In this document: positions 40,669-49,399 of the stretch, piece after piece
Numbering within the stretch: position 1 is the first letter of the stretch
How the letters are laid out: the number at the start of each line of letters is the position of its first letter
Assembly (NCBI RefSeq): GCF_000426545.1
Contig: NZ_AUFO01000017.1
Location: forward strand, 1 to 64,000
Length of the DNA stretch: 64,000 bases
From: Paenibacillus massiliensis subsp. panacisoli DSM 21345
Lineage (GTDB): Bacteria > Bacillota > Bacilli > Paenibacillales > Paenibacillaceae
Direction of reading: 5' to 3'
Translations under genes and position numbers: made by a program
The notes under the pieces: model-generated
Told to the model about the DNA's origin: nothing
Database searches by the model: none
What the model saw: the letters and a program-made list of their open reading frames with translations, nothing else

Positions 40669-41493
40669 ATGGAGCGACAGATCAGTATTCGATACGAGGG
40701 AGAAGAGTTGGCAGCAACCTTTCATTATCCCAGCGATAACGGGGAATCGAAAAGACAGAATAGAGTACCGCTTATCATCATCTGCCATGGCTTCGTAGGT
40801 AGTCGCATAGGTGTGGATCGGCTGTTCGTACGGACCGGGCGTGAGCTTGCAGCTAAGGGCTACGCCGTGATCCGTTTTGATTACGCAGGGTGCGGAGAGA
40901 GCTCAGGCGAATATGGTGAGCAAAGTCTGGAATCCATGATCAATCAGACACGGGCTGTGATAGATTATGCGATGAACTGCATTGATGTGGACCCGAGTCG
41001 CGTCACGCTACTGGGGCATAGTCTTGGCGGTGCAGTCGCTGTTCTGACGGCTGTGCGTGACAAACGCGTGCAGAACCTGATCATGTGGTCAGCTGTTGGC
41101 TATCCTTTCAATGATATTGTCAAAATCACCGGGCGGTCCACCTACGATGAAGCAGTTCAGCAAGGCAAGGCAGACTACCTTGGCTATAAGTTCACACCTG
41201 TGTACTTTGACTCGCTGGCCCAATATCAGCCGTTCCAGGAGGCGGTGAAGTTCAACGGCAACGTGCTCGTTGTTCATGGGACCTCCGATGATATTATTCC
41301 AGTGGATTATGCCTTCTTGTACCAGAAGGTGTTCTGGATGCGCAGCGAGGGACGGTGCGATAAGGAGATCATTTTCCAAGGAGATCATACCTTCTCATCG
41401 GGCAAAGAGCGAGATCAGCTTATCACATCGACCCTCCAGTGGCTGACGAACCAGGAGCGTCTGGAGGAAGAATGGCAGCACTGGATGATATGA
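40669..41493 (+). CDS. Alpha/beta hydrolase, probable esterase
   Basis: 274-residue cytosolic hydrolase. IICHGFVGSRIGVDRLF is the oxyanion segment, the nucleophile lies in LLGHSLGGAVAVL, an Asp in VHGTSDDIIPVD, and the His in QGDHTFSS. The arrangement is close to feruloyl/cinnamoyl-esterase-like and YghX-type hydrolases, but the substrate cannot be predicted. RBS GGAGGAAG. No signal peptide. It seems monocistronic. Confidence 0.85.
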   Translation: MERQISIRYEGEELAATFHYPSDNGESKRQNRVPLIIICHGFVGSRIGVDRLFVRTGRELAAKGYAVIRFDYAGCGESSGEYGEQSLESMINQTRAVIDYAMNCIDVDPSRVTLLGHSLGGAVAVLTAVRDKRVQNLIMWSAVGYPFNDIVKITGRSTYDEAVQQGKADYLGYKFTPVYFDSLAQYQPFQEAVKFNGNVLVVHGTSDDIIPVDYAFLYQKVFWMRSEGRCDKEIIFQGDHTFSSGKERDQLITSTLQWLTNQERLEEEWQHWMI

Positions 41494-41690
41494 TATTGGA
41501 AAAACCGCGTGCGCAGGAGTAAAATAGAGAGGTAAGGCATATTTCCGAAAGTCAAGCACCGCCGATAGCTGATGAAGGCCAGCATTGATCTAGGACGATA
41601 TTTGGCTTGGACGATATAGTCTTCGTAAGCTCACGCGGTATGCATTCGGAATAGCCCTCACCATCATTTTGCGTGTGGAGGTTGGCAGCG

Positions 41691-42494
41691 ATGACAATAC
41701 CAGCACTATTCGTGGCGCATGGTTCGCCTACACTGGCTGTGGAGGACAATGCTTATACCCGCTTTTTGACCAGACTGGGTTCACGGCTGCCGCGTCCCCG
41801 CGGGATTGTCGTATTCTCAGCGCACTGGGATTGTCCCGATCAGAGCATCGGAGTGGACGACCAACATACAGCCATGCACGATTACTACGGCTTCCCCGAT
41901 GACATGTATCAACTGACCTATGATCCTCCGGGTGATCAGGAGCTTAGCGAAGAGATCATGGCCATGTTCAAGCAGCAAAATCTATTCGTTCGTCCTGTAC
42001 AGGGCAGGGGGCTGGATCACGGAGCCTGGGTTATTCTGCGGCATCTGTACCCTGAAGGAGATATTCCTGTCATTCCGTTATCCGTAGACTCACGCCGTTC
42101 GCCTCAAGAGCAGTACAATATCGGGCGCATGATCAGCGCTCTACGTGATCAGGATATTCTGATTATTGGCAGTGGAGGGCTCGTACACAACCTTCGCTTG
42201 CTGCGGGAGACCGATGAGCCTGAAGCCTGGGCTGTAGCCTTCGATGACTGGATCGGGGAGCAGCTAACCGTGTGGAATCTGAGGCACCTTTTCCTGTATG
42301 ACAAGAAGGCACCACATGCCCGTGAGGCCGTGCCGTCTTATGCCAGAGAGCATATAGCGCCCTTGTTCTATGCGATGGGCACAGCAGACAATAACGGGAA
42401 TGCCGTGAAGCTGTATCAGGAGTATGCGCATGGATCGCTGAGCTTGAATTGTTGGGTGTTCGGAGCTGAGCCTGATTTTGGGCTGGAGGATTAG
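41691..42494 (+). CDS. DODA-type extradiol ring-opening dioxygenase
   Basis: 267-residue LigB/DODA-family enzyme. Metal-site histidines are in FVAHGSPT, FSAHWD, and the catalytic LDHGAWVILRHLYP; a late His lies in EYAHGSLS. This is the YgiD-type family acting on catechols, often called 4,5-DOPA dioxygenase. The ATG at 41691 follows GGAGG and is preferred over upstream in-frame candidates. The true substrate here is unknown. Confidence 0.88.
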   Translation: MTIPALFVAHGSPTLAVEDNAYTRFLTRLGSRLPRPRGIVVFSAHWDCPDQSIGVDDQHTAMHDYYGFPDDMYQLTYDPPGDQELSEEIMAMFKQQNLFVRPVQGRGLDHGAWVILRHLYPEGDIPVIPLSVDSRRSPQEQYNIGRMISALRDQDILIIGSGGLVHNLRLLRETDEPEAWAVAFDDWIGEQLTVWNLRHLFLYDKKAPHAREAVPSYAREHIAPLFYAMGTADNNGNAVKLYQEYAHGSLSLNCWVFGAEPDFGLED

Positions 42495-42563
42495 CAGTAG
42501 CATTTTAACTACAGACAACTCTATATTCAAAGCAATATTTGCAAAAACAAAACTAGATTACAA

Positions 42564-42634
42564 ACAAGAATATATTCCAAACAAGACCGTATTCCAGAAC
42601 AAGACTATATTCCAGAACAAGACTATATTACAAA
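42564..42634. repeat. 18-bp tandem repeat (about 4 copies)
   Basis: Four consecutive ~18-base units related to ACAAGACTATATTCCAGA lie between the convergent DODA and DoxX genes. Copies differ at 2-4 positions. On the minus strand they follow the DoxX terminator. Confidence 0.8.
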
Positions 42635-42637
42635 AAT

Positions 42638-42674
42638 AAGAGGCAGTTACCGCACTTGGCGGTGTCTGCCTCTT
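42638..42674. terminator. Bidirectional terminator between DODA and DoxX genes
   Basis: AAGAGGCAG pairs with CTGCCTCTT and an inner TACCGC/GGCGGT helix closes a short loop. On the minus strand it is followed by ATTTTTG, so it best serves the DoxX gene. Confidence 0.82.
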
Positions 42675-42716
42675 GGTGAATCTGGAAGCTGAGAGCATCA
42701 GTTATGAGGTCTCAGG

Positions 42717-43232
42717 TTATGCCCCTTTGAAGGCTGGGTCCTGACTGGTACCGCCTTTGCGGAACAATTTGCGAAGGTAAGGAAGTACCCAGTAGTCGAA
42801 GCCGATGCGACCAGCGTTAGCACCTGCAACTACGATGAAGATTTCAGCCAGCACCAGGATTGCGTTGGTGCTTACAGTGCCCGAGAACAAGAATGCGAAG
42901 TTCATGACCATAGCCATCAGTGCAGCCAAAGTAGTGAATGTACCCAAGATCAGTCCGAGACCTACCAGGAATTCGCCCAGCGGGATCAGGAAGTTGAAGA
43001 GGCCAACGTTAGGCAGTGCGAAAGTCTCCAGGAACGCTCCCCACCAGCCTTGTACGGTTGGGCTTTCGCCCGTCGATTTTGCGATCGCTCCGGTAATGAA
43101 GCCGCCTGCGTCGAAGCCTCCACCAACGAGTTTCTTCCAACCGTGATCCATCCAATCCCAACCAATGTATACTCTCAGTACTGTCAGTAACCACATTGCA
43201 ACCTTATTTTCTCTCAACCAATTGTTAAACAT
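42717..43232 (-). CDS. DoxX family membrane protein
   Basis: 171 residues with four hydrophobic helices. The N-terminal LRVYIGWDWMDHGWKKL and the helix pair around PLGEFLVGLGLILGTFTTLAALMA match DoxX/DoxD-type proteins, relatives of the small subunit of thiosulfate:quinone oxidoreductase. The ATG at 43232 follows AAAAAGGAG at good spacing on the minus strand. It may take part in membrane redox balance; the function is only inferred from the family. Confidence 0.85.
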   Translation of the reverse strand: MFNNWLRENKVAMWLLTVLRVYIGWDWMDHGWKKLVGGGFDAGGFITGAIAKSTGESPTVQGWWGAFLETFALPNVGLFNFLIPLGEFLVGLGLILGTFTTLAALMAMVMNFAFLFSGTVSTNAILVLAEIFIVVAGANAGRIGFDYWVLPYLRKLFRKGGTSQDPAFKGA

Positions 43233-43526
43233 ATGAACCACTCCTTTTTTATAATCAATAATTTGTGTTATTAATGCTGTTGTTACTAGTGCTTTTTGCT
43301 TTTGTGTGATGATCATCTTGGCTACATCCTTATTGTAGTGTAGGGAAGGGCGAATATTTGTGATATAAATCACAAAGTCGGAAATTTCTTTTAAATTTTA
43401 ATTTCTCCTTGTTCAGAGAAAATTTAAGATGTCAAATGTTGGAGTTCTCAATGCCGGAATATCCTTATTTAACAGGACAAAATCGGAAGTCGGAGTTTAT
43501 AATGAGAAAAAAAGTTGGAGGAAGGA

Positions 43527-44681
43527 ATGTTGACCCAGATGAAATTTAAGCATTGGTGCATCGGTGCACTCCTCGTCACAAGTTCGTTGCTGCTCGCGTC
43601 CTGCTCAGAATCTGTACAGGAGCCAACAGTGACACCCCCTGTCGTTACCCCGGAGCCAGAGCCTGTTAAGGAAGAGACTCCTGTGGAGCCTGTCTATGCA
43701 TACAGTGCGCCGCTAACGGGACTGGGATCGGATGAGCCTGTAAAGCAACGCCCGCTTGCGGTCATGATCAACAATGCCCCGGCGGCTAGGCCGCAATCCG
43801 GTCTGAGCGGAGCCGATATCGTATATGAAGTGCTGGCGGAAGGCGGTATTACCAGACTTGTAGCGATCTTCCAGAGTGGTGGCAGGGATGTGAACATCGG
43901 TCCGGTCCGCAGCATTCGTCCTTATCTGATCGAGCTCGCAGAGAGCTATAACGCCCTTCCAATACATGCAGGAGGAAGCAACGACGCCTATGCCATTTTC
44001 CAAAGACAAGGCAAGCAGCATCTGGACGAGATCACGAATGCAGGAACGTCCTTCTGGCGAAGCAAAGACCGTAAGGCGCCACATAATCTGTACACAGACC
44101 TGGACAAGCTGGTAGTGGGTGCGGAGAAGCGCGGTTATCCAGTGGAGGCAGAGGCTCCTGCGTATACCTTCGATGATCCGAAGACACATCAGATTGCAGG
44201 AGAGGAAGCGACTGCACTGGATATTCGATTCCTGCTCAATAGCTATCGGGTATCCTATACATATGATGCGGAGCAAGGACTATATAAGCGCATGATTAAC
44301 GGCAAGCCGCATGTCGATCTGAACAATAATGAACAGCTCACAGCTACGAATTTAATTGTATTGTCTACGAATCATCGGGTACTGGATGATGTAGGCCGAT
44401 TGGCAGTGGATCTGGATCGCGGAGGCGAGGCAGCCATTTTCCAGCAGGGTCGGATGATTCAGGGAACGTGGAGACATAATAAGGGAGATTCCATTCGCTT
44501 TGACGTGGACGGCAAGGAATGGCCATTGCTTCCGGGCAAAACCTATATACACATTGTCCCTACTGACAACAATGGGGTAAGCGGACATATTACGATTACG
44601 GAGCCAGCGGCTGCCTCGACGGATTCAACGGATTCTAAGGACTCTAACGGCACTAAGGACACTAAGAACTCAAGCGACTAA
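43527..44681 (+). CDS. yerB: YerB-like DUF3048 lipoprotein
   Basis: 384-residue lipoprotein. A basic N-terminus, hydrophobic segment and lipobox LLLASC (Cys near residue 26) predict membrane anchoring. A Pro/Glu-rich linker (TPPVVTPEPEPVKEETP) leads to the DUF3048 domain: VMINNAPAARPQSGL, ADIVYEVLAEGGITR and GPVRSIRPYLIELA. The tail is a Ser/Thr/Asp-rich low-complexity stretch. GGAGGAAGG precedes the ATG at 43527. The relative in Bacillus is yerB, near pur, as here; function unknown. Confidence 0.88.
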   Translation: MLTQMKFKHWCIGALLVTSSLLLASCSESVQEPTVTPPVVTPEPEPVKEETPVEPVYAYSAPLTGLGSDEPVKQRPLAVMINNAPAARPQSGLSGADIVYEVLAEGGITRLVAIFQSGGRDVNIGPVRSIRPYLIELAESYNALPIHAGGSNDAYAIFQRQGKQHLDEITNAGTSFWRSKDRKAPHNLYTDLDKLVVGAEKRGYPVEAEAPAYTFDDPKTHQIAGEEATALDIRFLLNSYRVSYTYDAEQGLYKRMINGKPHVDLNNNEQLTATNLIVLSTNHRVLDDVGRLAVDLDRGGEAAIFQQGRMIQGTWRHNKGDSIRFDVDGKEWPLLPGKTYIHIVPTDNNGVSGHITITEPAAASTDSTDSKDSNGTKDTKNSSD

Positions 44682-44693
44682 AGAGACACATAT
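43527..44693 (+). other. Placement note for YerB-like gene and its spacer
   Basis: The YerB-like coding region ends at 44681. The DoxX-YerB divergent spacer (43233-43526) contains no other feature that I can support. Confidence 0.3.
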
Positions 44694-44808
44694 CAGTAGG
44701 AATTCGGATGCAATAGGCGGGAAATGTAATTATAAGGTAAAACTAAGTCAATATAATGTAAAGGAATTGCCCTATTGTATCCGTTTTCAATGAAAAACCG
44801 CTTAGAAC

Positions 44809-44850
44809 TTTACAAAGCCTTTACAAAAAACCTGTTACTTGTGATAAGAT
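44809..44850 (+). promoter_or_regulatory. Pho-box direct repeats and promoter of the pit pair
   Basis: TTTACA at 44809-44814 and again at 44820-44825 are spaced exactly 11 bases start-to-start, as PhoP-binding repeats are. A TAAGAT -10 element follows at 44845-44850. This predicts PhoP-dependent control of the phosphate transporter genes just downstream. Confidence 0.65.
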
Positions 44851-44912
44851 AGCAAAGGTTGTTTTTATCTGTCCGCGTTCAAGCAGTAACAATTTGTAAA
44901 GGGGTAATCGTT

Positions 44913-45527
44913 ATGAAACTGAAGAAAAAGGATATCTTTTTTCAGACGCTGGAGAATATGGCAGATACCATTGTACATGCCGCTGACTACTTCTCCCAGC
45001 ATGTTTCGAATCTTCAAAATGTAATTGAGTTTACAAGTGAAATGAAGAGATATGAGTCCAAGTGCGATGAATTCACGCACACGATCATCAAAGAGCTTAA
45101 CAAAACATTTATTACACCGATTGAACGCGATGATATTATGGATCTGACAACCACTATGGATGATGTATTGGACGGTCTTGAGGCAACAGCATCTCGTTTC
45201 TATATGTATCATTTGACTGAGCCGGATGAGTATATCATTCAATTCGCGGATATTCTGCGGCAGTCTGCGTACGAGATTCAGAAGGCTGTTCACTTGCTGT
45301 CCCAGAAGAAGCTGCTGGCGATTCGCGAGCATACGATCCGACTGAATGATCTGGAGAACCAAGGGGACGAGCTGCTGCGCAAATGCATCAATAACCTGTT
45401 CGCCACCGTGAGCGACCCGATCGAGCTCATTAAGCGCAAAGAGATCTATGAACGGCTTGAGACGACTACAGATGCTTGTGAGCATGTAGCGAACAGACTG
45501 GAATCGATCATCATGCGTAACTCGTAA
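44913..45527 (+). CDS. DUF47 (PhoU-like) Pit accessory protein
   Basis: 204-residue helical protein of the DUF47/YkaA family, related to PhoU. KKKDIFFQTLENMADTIVHA and repeated acidic ExxxDE-type segments such as RYESKCDEFTH and RLNDLENQGDELL match the family. Such proteins are almost always paired with Pit transporters, as here (13 bases upstream), and are thought to modulate transport. The ATG at 44913 follows AAAGGGG. Confidence 0.9.
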   Translation: MKLKKKDIFFQTLENMADTIVHAADYFSQHVSNLQNVIEFTSEMKRYESKCDEFTHTIIKELNKTFITPIERDDIMDLTTTMDDVLDGLEATASRFYMYHLTEPDEYIIQFADILRQSAYEIQKAVHLLSQKKLLAIREHTIRLNDLENQGDELLRKCINNLFATVSDPIELIKRKEIYERLETTTDACEHVANRLESIIMRNS

Positions 45528-45540
45528 GGGGTCCTCTCAC

Positions 45541-46533
45541 ATGGAAACAAGTTTACTCGTTCTAGGTATTGTTATATTTCTAGCCTTGGCCTTTGACTTT
45601 ATCAACGGATTCCACGATACAGCCAATGCGATTGCTACATCCGTCTCTACCCGAGCTCTGACGCCACGCCGTGCTATTATACTGGCTGCTGCGATGAACT
45701 TCTTAGGGGCCATGATGTTCACTGGAGTCGCAAAGACGATCGGAGGAAGCGTTGCAGATCCGACGAAGCTGACTAATGGTATAGATATTGTCATTTGTAC
45801 CCTGATTGCAGCAATTATATGGAATTTGGTAACCTGGTGGTTCGGCATTCCATCCTCGTCTTCCCATGCGCTGATCGGTGCGCTGGCAGGTGCTGTATAT
45901 GTAGGGGCTGGTTCGGACATGGTGAATTGGTCAGGCTTCATTGATATTGTTGAGGCACTGGTCTTCTCTCCACTAATTGCATTTGTAATCGGGTATATTG
46001 TGATGATGATTCTCAAATATATCTTTGCCCGTCGCAGTCCGCATACCGTTAACAAGGGTTTTCGGATGATGCAGATTTTTACGGCGGCACTGCAGTCTTT
46101 TACACACGGAACGAACGATGCCCAGAAAGCGATGGGGATTATTACCTTCGCACTGGTCTCCGCCAAGTATCAAGATCATCTGGAGGTACCGCTCTGGGTT
46201 AAGATCGCAGCGGCTACTGCGATGGCACTGGGTACGTCAATTGGTGGCTGGAAGATCATCAAGACCATGGGGACGAAGATCTTCAAGATTGAGCCGATTA
46301 ACGGCTTTGCCGCAGATATCTCGGCTGCGTCCGTTATCTTTACGTGTACGATTCTGCACTTGCCTGTCAGCACGACGCATGCCATTACCTCTGCGATCCT
46401 TGGTGTTGGTTCAGCGAAGCGCTTCTCCGCTGTGCGCTGGTCACTGGCAGGGCGAATTGTAGTAACGTGGTTCATTACGATTCCGATCTCCGCATTGCTG
46501 GCGGGAGCGGTATTCAAATTATTCTTTGCCTAG
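45541..46533 (+). CDS. pit: Inorganic phosphate transporter (PiT family)
   Basis: 330-residue membrane transporter with about ten helices. The two inverted signature repeats are FINGFHDTANAIATSV near residue 20 and FTHGTNDAQKAMGII near residue 185. It uses a cation gradient to import phosphate with low affinity. Operon partner DUF47 lies upstream and the Pho-box promoter precedes both. The stop codon lies within the left arm of the inverted repeat at 46529. Confidence 0.93.
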   Translation: METSLLVLGIVIFLALAFDFINGFHDTANAIATSVSTRALTPRRAIILAAAMNFLGAMMFTGVAKTIGGSVADPTKLTNGIDIVICTLIAAIIWNLVTWWFGIPSSSSHALIGALAGAVYVGAGSDMVNWSGFIDIVEALVFSPLIAFVIGYIVMMILKYIFARRSPHTVNKGFRMMQIFTAALQSFTHGTNDAQKAMGIITFALVSAKYQDHLEVPLWVKIAAATAMALGTSIGGWKIIKTMGTKIFKIEPINGFAADISAASVIFTCTILHLPVSTTHAITSAILGVGSAKRFSAVRWSLAGRIVVTWFITIPISALLAGAVFKLFFA

Positions 46534-46601
46534 TACTTCGACCAAATCAAGATGGGTGCAGAACTGCTAAACATTGAATCAGATTCGGTCAAGGTACTAG
46601 G
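46529..46601. repeat. Inverted repeat A at end of pit
   Basis: CCTAGTACTTCGACC (46529-46543) and GGTCAAGGTACTAGG (46587-46601) form a 15-position stem with about two mismatches and a 43-base loop. The same arm sequence recurs at 47040 and 47135. It may act as the pit terminator region, but no T-run follows. Confidence 0.7.
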
Positions 46602-47204
46602 TTAGGACAAGCTATGAAGCAAGGCAGTATGATGACACTCACATGTTGACATGTTGTATTAGCGAAATCATGCTCTGTCCGTCTTCGCTAACGAAGTCCT
46701 GCTATATAGTTGTATATCTGCAAGCTACAGGGGCCAACCGTCAGGATGGCTTCTTTTGCTGTGCACGTACGGATTATGGTAGATTGGGGTGTGGCTATAT
46801 TGATCGAACGGATATAGATCGAACGGATATAGCTTGAACTGAAAATGTTAAGGGCTCAGGTCCGTGCAACTGCGGAGAACGTTTGAACCTCCGGCCACTG
46901 TTGTCTCCAGATTTCTTTCATGTACACGGCTTATAGCTCGTAGAAATCCAGAGACAAAGGCGGTCGCTGGCGCTCCTTCCCTTCCAAACTTCCCCTCCGT
47001 TGCTCACTCCCCTGCTCAATGTAACAGGATCAATTTATATAGTACCTTGACCAGTTCAAAAGAGAGTCGGTGGCTGCAAGCGGGGGGAGCTCTGTCGACC
47101 AATGTTCAGCTTGTTTAATCGAGACAACGTAATAGGTTAAGGTACTATGAACTATATGAACTACGGATAATAATTAGGAGTTGTACATAAAGGGAGGGAT
47201 CGCC
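46534..47204. other. 671-bp spacer between pit and corA
   Basis: No gene is supported. It holds inverted repeats A (46529-46601) and B (47040-47147), a 15-bp direct repeat GATCGAACGGATATA (46802 and 46817), and a third imperfect palindrome TTGTCTCCAGATTTCT/AGAAATCCAGAGACAA at about 46901-46957. The stretch looks like an assembly of palindromic units, possibly a dispersed repeat. Confidence 0.6.
47040..47147. repeat. Inverted repeat B upstream of corA
   Basis: TAGTACCTTGACC (47040-47052) and GGTTAAGGTACTA (47135-47147) pair over 13 positions with one G-T mismatch. The arms are the same motif as in inverted repeat A. Confidence 0.7.
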
Positions 47205-48161
47205 TTGATCCGCACGCTAGCTATCGGACATGCTCATGAAGTCATCGCAGGAATCCCGCTTCAGAATATAGATGTGGAGAAATACGCTTGGATATGGGTG
47301 GATTTTATTGAGCCAAGTGAAGAAGAGTCCAAGCTGCTGGACAGTTATTTTCATTTCCATCCGCTGGCTATCGAGGATTGTATGCATGTACTGCAGCGCC
47401 CCAAGCTTGACCATTATCCGGAGACGGAGTTCATGGTAATCCATGCGCTCAGGGAGCATACGCTGGAGGTAGAAGAGGTCGGCGTGTTCATGAGAGAGCG
47501 TCTCCTCGTCACGTATCACCATGCGCAGCTGGCTGAGGTGGACCGGGTATGGGATCGGCTGGCTGACGGTCATACGAATACCGTCTCGACCAAAGGGCCA
47601 CTGGCTGCGGCTTATGAGGTGCTGGATGAACTGGTGGATCAATATTTCCCCTGTGTATACGCGATTGAGGATGAGCTAGCCGAGCTGGAGAATCAGAGCG
47701 GGAATGAGTCTGTTGAGCTACTGATGACGCAGGTCTTCCAGCTGCGGAGTCGTCTGCTGAAGATTCGCCGCACGGTCGTGCCGATGCGCGATCTGCTCTA
47801 TCGCATCCTTAACTCCGGGCATGTCCAGGGTGCGGGGGAGTACAAAGCGTATTTCACAGATATCTATGATCACCTGCTCAAGCTGGCGGACATGATTGAG
47901 GCCGACCGCGAGATGACGGCCGACCTGAGAGATGGATATATCTCGTTGAACTCTAACCGGATGAATTCGATCATGAAGACGCTGACGGTTATCACGACGA
48001 TCTTCATGCCACTAACGCTGATCGCAGGCATCTACGGAATGAACTTCGTGAACATGCCTGAGCTACACTGGACCTATGGCTATGCGATCGTCATGGTGGT
48101 GATGGTGGCCATGTCGGTCGGTATGGTGCTGTGGTTCTCCAGACGCGGATGGTTCAAATAG
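47205..48161 (+). CDS. corA: CorA-family divalent metal transporter
   Basis: 318-residue CorA-type channel. The GMN signature lies in IAGIYGMNFVNMPE, between the two C-terminal membrane helices, and the mostly soluble N-terminal domain is acidic and helical. The TTG at 47205 is supported by GGGAGGG 7 bases upstream; an upstream TTG at 47181 lies before the binding site. Likely substrate is magnesium or cobalt. Confidence 0.92.
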   Translation: MIRTLAIGHAHEVIAGIPLQNIDVEKYAWIWVDFIEPSEEESKLLDSYFHFHPLAIEDCMHVLQRPKLDHYPETEFMVIHALREHTLEVEEVGVFMRERLLVTYHHAQLAEVDRVWDRLADGHTNTVSTKGPLAAAYEVLDELVDQYFPCVYAIEDELAELENQSGNESVELLMTQVFQLRSRLLKIRRTVVPMRDLLYRILNSGHVQGAGEYKAYFTDIYDHLLKLADMIEADREMTADLRDGYISLNSNRMNSIMKTLTVITTIFMPLTLIAGIYGMNFVNMPELHWTYGYAIVMVVMVAMSVGMVLWFSRRGWFK

Positions 48162-48194
48162 TCAGTAGCACTATTCGTGTGAAGCTACCACTAG

Positions 48195-48683
48195 TTATCG
48201 TCTGCGTCTTTTGCTGGAGCGCTTGCGCGGGGTTCCCCGCTTTGGCGCTGTTTTTTTGCGTCGTCTGGGCGGATCGTAATCGTCGTAGGAATCATCAGTG
48301 GCTAGCAGTCCTTTGCCGCCGCCCTTGCCGAAGGGCAGGGAGCCCATGATTAATTTGGCCATAGGAGCGAATTGCTGCATCGTGCTCATGACCTTCTGGA
48401 CCTTGCCAATGGTGGCAATCATGCCGTCAATGCCGCCCATGCGGTCGATGAAGCCCTTGATCTCGCCGAGGCTTGCAAGACCACCTAGTAAGCCTCCTTT
48501 GCTGTCTGTGGCCGCCGAAGTAGCTGTCAGCAGATCAGAATCTTGGGGAGCATATGGAACGAGGCCGGGTGAATCGACCTGTGGAGCTTGCTCGTATGGG
48601 CTGACCCCTGGGTAGGATGGAGAGGAATAGGGATCAGAGAGGGACCTATGTGAATGCGGTCTCCGGTAACGATTATCGCGCAT
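48195..48683 (-). CDS. VrrA/YqfQ-like protein, spore-associated candidate
   Basis: 162 residues. The N-terminus is Pro/Ser/Tyr-rich, the middle (GGLLGGLASLGEIKGFIDRMG...TIGKVQKVMSTMQQFAPM) is an amphipathic helix pair, and the C-terminus is a dense Arg/Lys tail. This composition resembles YqfQ/VrrA proteins of Bacillus; similarity is weak and function unknown. The ATG at 48683 follows AAAGGAAAG on the minus strand. The basic tail would bind nucleic acid or polyanions. Confidence 0.55.
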   Translation of the reverse strand: MRDNRYRRPHSHRSLSDPYSSPSYPGVSPYEQAPQVDSPGLVPYAPQDSDLLTATSAATDSKGGLLGGLASLGEIKGFIDRMGGIDGMIATIGKVQKVMSTMQQFAPMAKLIMGSLPFGKGGGKGLLATDDSYDDYDPPRRRKKTAPKRGTPRKRSSKRRRR

Positions 48684-49107
48684 GCAGATCACTTTCCTTT
48701 GTTATGTGATACTATACCTTATGTCACAGATGCACAGGACGATTAGGCGCGTGTCCCATAATTATGGATAAAAGCGGATTTGGGCGTGGGTGATGGCCCA
48801 GGTCAGCAGGGATAAGAGCGGAGCGACAAGCTAAGTACGGATAACAAGGAAAGGTGAAGCCAAGCACGAATGGCTGTAGAAGGCTCGTATGAACTGACAG
48901 CTCGTGGACTGGTGGGGGCCCATCTGGAGGGGACTAGCAGAAACGATTTTTCATAGATGCACATGGATAGCGCCGGGTGTGAAGAACTGGTGTCCGACTA
49001 AGGTCCTGATATTGCTATTCTGTAATGCGTGAAACCGTTAACGCTTGAAAAACTTAGTGACACTCAGTTACAATGAAAGAACAAGTATCGGTGGGAGATG
49101 ATTATAC
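48684..49107. other. Spacer with yerC promoter
   Basis: No gene in 424 bases. A promoter pair TTGAAA (49045-49050) and TACAAT (49069-49074), 18 apart, precedes yerC by 34 bases. Nothing else is recognised. Confidence 0.6.
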
Positions 49108-49398
49108 ATGCAGCTTAAGAAGCTTAATGATAAAAGTATAGATCAATTATTTGAGGCCATTCTTACATTGAAGGATCTGGAGGAGTGCTACGTCTTCTTC
49201 GACGATCTGTGCACAATTAACGAGATTCAGTCGCTGTCGCAGCGTCTGGAGGTAGCGCGTATGCTCGGCAAAGGTAGTACTTACAACCAGATTGAAGCCG
49301 AGACGGGTGCAAGTACAGCTACGATCTCGCGCGTAAAGCGTTGCCTGAACTATGGTAACGATGGCTATAAAATGACGTTGGAACGACTGGGACGCTAA
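49108..49398 (+). CDS. yerC: YerC/TrpR-like DNA-binding protein
   Basis: 96-residue TrpR-superfamily protein. The helix-turn-helix QIEAETGASTATISRVKRCL and preceding LSQRLEVARMLGKGSTYNQ match the YerC/YecD branch. No tryptophan-binding role is implied; function is unknown in Bacillus. It is two bases before the CbiX-like gene, so the two are co-transcribed. Confidence 0.92.
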   Translation: MQLKKLNDKSIDQLFEAILTLKDLEECYVFFDDLCTINEIQSLSQRLEVARMLGKGSTYNQIEAETGASTATISRVKRCLNYGNDGYKMTLERLGR

Positions 49399-49399
49399 G

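Noticed and set aside
46864..47118. 84-residue frame in the pit-corA spacer
   Set aside because: No binding site, Pro/Ser-rich nonsense-like composition, and it overlaps palindromic units.
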